From Sequoia sempervirens (lineage: Eukaryota; Streptophyta; Pinopsida; Cupressales; Cupressaceae): DNA of 64,000 bases. Both the position numbers and the translations under genes were made by a program. The notes beneath the pieces are model-generated. The model was not told the origin of the DNA, searched no databases, and was given only the letters and a program-made list of their open reading frames with translations. Within the stretch, counting starts at the first letter, position 1, and every line of letters begins with the position of its first letter. This document shows positions 57,376-64,000 of the stretch, in pieces. Where the stretch lies: positions 18,976 to 82,975 of the forward strand of contig VDFB02262720.1 of NCBI GenBank assembly GCA_007258455.2, in the 5' to 3' direction.

Positions 57376-59689
57376 TCTGATCTCGTTAATACTTGGAATC
57401 AGTGGTTAGATTTGACTGCTGATCCTGCCTGTCAGGTAAATATTGTATGATCGTATCTATTCAACATTGGCATTCAGATGCTAGACTTGTTGAAAGACTA
57501 AATATATCTTTATTATTAGTTGAATAGATTTTTTTACAATCCACCTAAAATATTACCTCGCATGAGATAAATTTTTCTAAAATCTTTTGATTATGTTTAG
57601 ACAGCCTTATAGCCATTGAATTCAACCTTCCCTGCTTGGAATGCATTAGAAGCTTTTCAAAATTCATTAACTACCTCTGAGTCTCTGCTTTGCCACTTGT
57701 GGGAGGTGAATGATCTGTCTTCCCAGAAAATTGAAACAAATTTTAATTTATAATTTCTTTTGGTCTGTTTCACATTAGAAAAGTTGGTTTGAAGAAATCC
57801 AATATATTTGTAGAAAATTCAGATTCTATGTTGTGCAAATACTCCCTTCTTGATTGTGGATGAATATAAACTAATATTCAGGCCTTTCTCTGCATTTATG
57901 CATAAAAAATGAATTGCGAGTGCTCAGTTTTTGGTCTCTTATGAAAATGAATAAGTTAATAACTGCTTGTTCAACACAGACAGTCACAACAAGCATACTA
58001 ATGGCAGAACAGAAAGAAGTATTCAGAGGCAGTACCCTCAAAACTTACTAAAAGAGGAATCTGAAAGCAAATTGATGGTACTGAAATCCTTGCTTTGCAT
58101 AGATATTCATGTGCTTGAAAAAATCATTTAGGAAGCACATAATATTGCAAGAACAATGCAAGTAAAATATTGGTGCACTTGAAAAAATGGTTCATGATGT
58201 ACATAATATTTCTATAACCATGCAAATACCATATTATAGGTGTCTTCAGGTGGAAACTCTTATAGTATGGGAAGCAATTTTCTAACATCACCATATATTT
58301 AAGCTTGCTGCTTCTTTTTCAATTTTTTTAAGCTCTTGTCATATAGCTTCAGTTCTAGACAGTAATAATGTTTCTCAAGTTGTACTTGTTGCTCTTCCAC
58401 TATCATCCTGTTAAGAGGGTCTATTGCCTCTTCTAACCATTGTTGGCTGAATTGTCCACAGTAAGTGCTTTGTTCAAATTGTGTTAAAACAACACTTATG
58501 GTTAGCAAAACCTCTATCAAGACTTTTGATTTGCTGTTATATTACGGTCAACCATTCTCCCCAATTGGATGTCATATACCTTCTATTGCTAACGATGAAG
58601 CTTTAGATTGTGATCATGTAAAGGGATCTTTGACTGCTTTTTAATTTCTTTTATAATCTTGTTGCCTGCATTTTAAACATGTCCAAACTTTAAACTTTTT
58701 GTTCCAAAATATCTCAATGAGTCATTCCTAAATGCAAATACCTCAGGTGTTTTCGGTGTATAGGTTATGCATTTGATCAAAATTGTCATACCAAAACCTT
58801 CATCATGGATCGCTTGCATCGTGTTATTCTCAAATAAGTCCAGTTTAATTGCACCAAAATCCAATGTTTGACACCAAATTCAAAGACAGATGTTTGTTGT
58901 TCCAGTTCAAGCTCAGGAGCAATTGTGCAGATTGGTGGGATTTACGAAAACAATTAAATTTCAAAATCTATGATAGATGGTGTGAATTCCTTTTATGGGG
59001 GATGTTCCTGGTGATATTTCGCCTAATGTGGCCAGTTTTTGAGTCAAAACGTTTTGTGGATTTTGAGATATTAAAACTAAAAATTTTCGTCAGCCAGGTT
59101 ACAGAAACAATTAAATTGAAAGTTTTAAGAACGCTAGAACAAAATGACCTAATGGGTTTTGTCATGGTGGTATACTTATCCATGTGGTGAGTTTTCAGCG
59201 AAAAATATGAAGCCAATTAAAAGTTACGGCTATTCCTTCCGTTGGCAAACTTGTAAAGTTGATAAGTATGTGTTCAGGTCTCGTCACCAATTAAATCCTG
59301 CATACTAAAAATCATGATCAAATTCAAACTTTGGTACACAGGAATTTGTAGAGACATGCTCGAGTGAGTAATTGTTCCGTGGTGTCCAGTTGTGACAGGC
59401 TTACATTCTGCGGTGGTGAAATGTCAAATTACTTATTTTTAAAATAGAATAAGTAATTAAATGAGAATAATAAATGGATGAAATTAAAAAGGAGAAAAAT
59501 AAAAGATGAGAGAATAAAGGAAGATGGGGTTGTGACCCACATCATAAAAGATCATCACTCACAACACTGACAAAGGAGAGTTTAGATAATTCAAGAAAGG
59601 TTGATATCTAAAATAATGAGCTAGTTATCTTAACTGCTCACAAGTTAACGTTTGGAAATCACAACTGAGGCATGGAAACTGTAAGAAAA
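57376..59689. other. Intergenic, no gene seen
   Basis: A minus-strand frame at 58299-58520 encodes a Lys/Gln/Glu-rich stretch ending KSLKKLKKKQQA. It might be the end of a coiled-coil protein fragment, but I cannot recognise it. Confidence 0.35.
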
Positions 59690-61080
59690 AAAAACAGTTG
59701 GAAGAGATGCCATCTCATGGAATGGAATGGCTGCAGGATTTGCACAGAATGGGTTTGTTGAGAAAGCATTGGAATTTCAAGCAAATGTAATTGGCAGAGG
59801 TAATTCTAAACTCCATTACCTCCTACCAATATCTTCTAGTCGGCGCCAAAATGGAAGCATTGAAACAGGGTATGGACATACATCAAAGCATGAAACATAG
59901 AGGAATGTTGTCAGATGTTGTGGTTGCTTTGGCATACCCGCATGCAAAAGATGGAGGCATGCACTAGGCGTTGGGTTGTTTGACCAACGCTGTAAAGAAA
60001 TGCAGTCTCATGGAACACAATATTGTAACCTATTGCATGAAACGAGGTCATTAAAGATGCCTTGGAGACTATTAAGCACACGTAATTGCTAGACTGAGGC
60101 AGCAGCTGTGAAGAGATTAGTTTCGGTTCTTCCTGTGCTAGTTGATATGCATGCAATGCTGGAAGCATAGACAAGGCTTACTAATTGTTTGACAGAATTC
60201 TTCGAAGAAATGTGGTCTCAGGGCACACAAAGATCACTAGATATCCACAAAAAGGTCATTGTCTCTTCCCCACTTTTCATCACAGGCGAGCTTTCAACTG
60301 ACCTCTGGCATGCATGGAGTCGATCCAAAGAAGCCATTTATTGGAACTTTATCATTCAAAGTTCAACAATTTTCACTGGTTTTGGCTCATGCCGATGCTT
60401 CAGATGGGGCACAAGGAGTTCTTCTAGAGATCGACTTGAAAGCTTATATTGAATTTTAAAAAAAATTCATTTGATCTTTCTCGTTGTCAGAGTTGGATGT
60501 TATTTGAGATATTTGGCTTTCTAAAAATGAATTTACAAATGGCAAGTGTGATGCCTCACTCATCAACCTTTGCTAGCGCCTGCACCAAAATGGAATACTC
60601 TAAATTGGATTGTAGACATCCATCAAAACAAGAAAGGTAGGGAAATGTTAGTTGCGACCGGTCTGATAGACACATGCGAAATGTAAGCATAGACAAAGCA
60701 CCTGAACTGTTTGACAACATGCTTCAAAAATAACGTAGTCTCATAAAATGCCATGATGGAAAGGTATTGCTGATAATGAATTTTTTAAATGTATCCACTT
60801 GGTAGGCGTAATACCGCGATTGGCACCAAAATGGGGCCGCTGGAGCAGTTTGACAAAATTCCTTAGAGATTTGTATCTCGTGGAATGCTATAAATGCAAA
60901 ATAGGAAGCTTAGACAAGGGATGTGAACTGTTCGACAGAAAGCCTCAGGGAAATCTCATCTCATTGCACGCCATGATAACAGAGTATACACAAAAATGAA
61001 TTTTCTGAAAAGATTTTAGAAAGTCCCAAGCAAACGCAATTGGCAAGTTTGAGGTTGATTTCTCCAACCTTAACCAATAT
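59690..61080 (+). pseudogene. Pentatricopeptide repeat (PPR) protein pseudogene
   Basis: Decayed PLS-type PPR copy. Near 59703 it reads RDAISWNGMAAGFAQNGFVE followed by KALEF. Near 60000 a degraded NAVSWNTI-like block, and at about 60890-61000 KCKIGSLDKGCELFD plus NLISLHAMITEYTQK. These match the recurring 'MYAKCG.l..A..lFd.m..r.viSWnaMI.gy.qnG' pattern of plant organellar RNA-binding and editing factors. Frames shift between blocks and stops are frequent, so no protein is expected. No clear E or DYW end was found. Confidence 0.8.
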
Positions 61081-62593
61081 CATCGTTGCTTGTGCTAATG
61101 GAGGAGTTCTGTAATTTTTTTTGTAGGCTCTGCTCAAACTAAGTGAACCATAATATTGACACAAATATTATTGAGGTTCACAAGATAAGTCGATAGCCAG
61201 ATGAGACGTCTCCAATGCTAGAAAGAATAAATCCTGATACTTGAAAGATTGAACTATTCTTGCGGATGCATAACACTCATGCAGGGTGGATGTCATTTGG
61301 TAATAAATTGAATAGTGTGAGGCTAGTTGAGGAAGATTGAGAGTAAGATTTAAAGATGGCCATCCTTAGATAAATGAGCTTAAAATACAAATCTCAACGT
61401 CAAAAGTGATAATGAAGATAAATTACAATCACTTGATATTTGTAAGCAATGAGTGCATTGGAAATGTGATGAAGGCATTATGTCCAAGAAGACCAGGGAT
61501 ATTGGCTATCGCCTATCACAAAGTACCTCATGGATGACATTTAAAATGATCTGCCTCATGTCTGTATAATAGGTATTGATAATCATGTGGCAGAATATGC
61601 TCGTGGTGCAGTTTTTCTGACTGTGCTTATCAATGGATCAACAACGTAAATCTTTATGATCTTTAGGCATGAATAAAAACTTTGGGCACCAAGCTATACA
61701 ATGAATAATAAAGCTTTAGAGCATTTTGAGAGCTTGGGAAGGATGAAGAACAGTATTCAAACACGGCATGCTTAAGTGCATTGAAAGGAGAATAACCACA
61801 TCCACATGATATATCTCCAAATAAATACGAGACACATAAGATGCACGTGGTAGATACTCGAGTGTGGATTTTGAATGGTGTGCAAGCTGCTTATTGGGGA
61901 ATGCTTGATGGAGGAAAGATAGCAAATACCATTACCATTTTTCTTATGCAATCACTTGATGGAGCCATTGGCATGATATCAACTCACAAGAAATTACTTG
62001 ATTGGAAAATATTAAGCAATGGAGACAATCGGCAGTGGCAGCCATCAAAACCAAAAGAACTGTTCAATTTATTGACTCAAAAATGTTACGAGATGAAGTG
62101 TTTTCCATGAGCAGAAATGGTAATACTAGTATATGAAATATCAGTCTATATCTGAAAATAAAAATAAAAACCTGTGTAGTGACGCTATAACAAATAGCGT
62201 ACAGGTTTGTGCCTCTATTGTATTCATGCAAGAATATGATAATTTTCGTAAGGACAAGGACACATATTTGTTTTGCTATTTAGTCTATGTGTGCCTTGTA
62301 CATCTCTCAAAAGAGAACAATAAGTTCGTGCCTATCATCTAGAAGGTATTGGATATTCGAGCAAATGGTGATGTCATAGACAAAGTTAATAGTGTAGGTT
62401 CCATTGGAAAGTATATTTTTGCAAAGGCGTGGTGATGATTTTATATATGGCAGTTACATTTTTTTGTCAACTTCATCTTGGTTCAATTGAATATTACTTT
62501 GCATTTGTTCTTGGAAGGCTTAGCAAGCTTGATGGACCAAAATTCAATATTCTAAGGGTGTGAGTGTGGGAAAACTTGGTTGATTCCAAATTT
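61081..62593. other. Intergenic or unrecognised decayed sequence
   Basis: No reading frame that I can assign. Some blocks (for example 61470-61640) look like former coding sequence but could not be identified. Confidence 0.35.
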
Positions 62594-62955
62594 TTTATGA
62601 TGGTCAAGGCTATCCTTACAGATGAATCATATTGTGATGTAGACTCTATTGTACTAGCATCCCAACTCATGGTGCTTTTAGGAAAGGATTAAGAAAGGCA
62701 AGACCAAAGTTGCTAGATCTTATAATGAAAGTAGAAGTTGTGGCACCCGAGTAGTGTTTGGGAGATGTTATTGATGATCTAAATTTGAGGCATTGTCAGA
62801 TACAAACTTTGGTGATAATCCAGGAAGACCGAAGGTGGTTAATGCATTGGTCCCATTGGTAGAGAAGTTTCAGTATGTGAGTACACTCCATAATATGAGT
62901 AAAGGCCATGTATCTTATACCATGCAACTTGCTAAGTTTTATGTGGTTCCTTAGC
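62594..62955 (+). pseudogene. Chloroplast elongation factor G C-terminal pseudogene
   Basis: Encodes, with one frameshift and several stops, VKAILTDESYCDVDS, then [35 protein letters not shown] and [20 protein letters not shown]. It ends [19 protein letters not shown]. This is the domain IV-V end of plastid EF-G, the translocation GTPase of chloroplast ribosomes. The frameshift is near 62675, where about three residues are missing. A stop replaces the residue after APE, and another follows VVP where the family has Gln. The GTPase domain is absent. The fragment is uninterrupted by introns, as in a processed copy, but only one end is present. Confidence 0.88.
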
Positions 62956-64000
62956 AAAATCAATAACTTGAAAATAACAAGTTTCAAGTTGCCTTTTTGA
63001 AAAAGTGACTTATGTTACTTATTGTAACCAAAAGTTAGAAAATGGACCTTCTTTCAAGAAAAGACGTAAAACATAACCAAATAAGGTTCATCATTTTTAA
63101 TCATTGTATTTCAAAAAGGTAGTTACTAGGTTGTTGCCAAGTAGTTACGAGGTGGTTATAGGAAGGAAGCCTATAAATACAAGGCTATTTCAAATGTTAA
63201 GGGACTCTTATGAAGGGGAAACTTTTGAGAAGAACTTTTTGGAGAAATTGTATTAAGAATTTTGGTTTGACACTTTGTACCTAAGGGTTTTAGGAATTGT
63301 ATAATTTCATAAAGATAATGAGGAATGCATTTTGGTTCGTATGTTCTAAATGTGTTCCTATGTTATCATTACCGATTTCTTGCATGTTAATTAAGTAATC
63401 CCTCTATGTGACTATGCAAACCATTGGTAATCTATGCAATTGTTGTAATGAAAAATGTTCATATTATGGTATCTTGGTTTGAATGTGTTGAAGCGACTTG
63501 TCTCCTAGTATGTTGAGATTTGTTACACTTCTTTCATTATCATTACATATCAAAACATGCTTTGTGTTAAAACCCCATTTTAATTTGTCATATCTTGTGA
63601 AATCCTATTCGGTATTTGTATGTTAGCCTCTAGGGTGTTCGATGCTCACTTTCTTTAGTTTTTCCTTTATGTACTTTCAAGGTAAAGTACACAAAAAGCC
63701 TACAAACCCTTATCTTATGAGGGAGCTGCCCCTCTCAAACATAGAGGAAAGTTGTTAGTCCAGTAACAACTTGTCCAACTGTTGGGACATTTGTCATTAC
63801 CCATTGGGCAAGTCACTTTGAAATTTGCAGTGACAAATCTGTTTACCAACAAATCTTTGATTGATAAATATTGCACCAAAGAAGGCTGTAGCATGAATTA
63901 GTCCATAGCTTGTTCAATTTTCCTTGCTGATGCAGGGTAATGGGGAATCAAGATTCTAGGTGTTTCACATTGGGTCAATACGCTATTCTAAAGTAAATGA
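62956..64000. other. Unassigned; possible LTR-like sequence
   Basis: A TATA-like CTATAAATACAAGG near 63171 sits in sequence of LTR-like character (about 62990-63560), but no paired copy, primer site or target duplication is visible. No gene is seen to the window end. Confidence 0.3.

Noticed and set aside
58299..58520. Minus-strand Lys/Glu-rich frame ending KSLKKLKKKQQA
   Set aside because: Looks somewhat protein-like, but no family could be recognised and no adjoining exon was evident.
61841..62110. 89-codon plus-strand frame between the PPR and EF-G pseudogenes
   Set aside because: No recognisable motif and no continuation; probably chance or very decayed sequence.
63171..63560. LTR promoter with TATA box
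   Set aside because: No termini, primer site or partner LTR could be found.

Overview
This window is nuclear DNA from a seed plant, most likely a gymnosperm (inference). It is AT-rich and very gene-poor, and it is filled with old, nested and broken transposable elements. I can support only one intact host gene in 64 kb: an intronless uroporphyrinogen-III-synthase (HEM4) family gene at 11306-12313 on the minus strand. Two further long reading frames are transposases. Bacterial features (operons, ribosome binding sites, CRISPR) are absent.

Layout: 1-12 kb holds a Ty3/gypsy integrase remnant, a candidate non-autonomous hAT element (2821-3652), a SINE with an 18-bp target duplication (5291-5434), a Copia solo LTR with a 5-bp duplication (6510-7050), and an internally deleted Copia element (8790-10413) whose 3' LTR is split by a 197-bp insertion carrying a hammerhead-like core. 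The HEM4 gene follows. 12.9-28 kb is intergenic, with tRNA-derived SINEs, LINE pieces (18.3-19.4, 19.7-20.6, 26.7-28.1 kb) and simple repeats. 28191-32239 is a Copia LTR retrotransposon. Its LTRs, primer-binding site and polypurine tract survive, but much of its interior is replaced by a fragment of an autoinhibited-type Ca2+-ATPase gene. 35.9-39.95 kb is a decayed minus-strand LINE with endonuclease, reverse transcriptase and zinc-binding domains in order.

42.8-55.0 kb is the most interesting part. It contains two related but distinct hAT transposons: element A at 42811-46214 with a spliced transposase gene, and element B at 51336-55027 with an uninterrupted 775-codon gene and a perfect 8-bp target duplication. 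A Ty3/gypsy-type solo LTR (46384-47767) and a 392-bp hAT MITE (49646-50037) lie between them. All of these hAT-type elements have dense subterminal motif arrays, but each uses a different short motif. Both transposase genes have an intron-like segment just upstream of the start codon, and in element B that intron contains a roughly 131-bp foldback.

55-64 kb holds a 396-bp tandem duplication and two decayed host-gene copies, a PPR protein (59.7-61.1 kb) and the C-terminal part of chloroplast elongation factor G (62.6-62.95 kb).

The elements do not form a pathway. They record successive insertion, recombination to solo LTRs, gene-fragment capture and decay. The parts most likely to be functional are the HEM4 gene and hAT element B.
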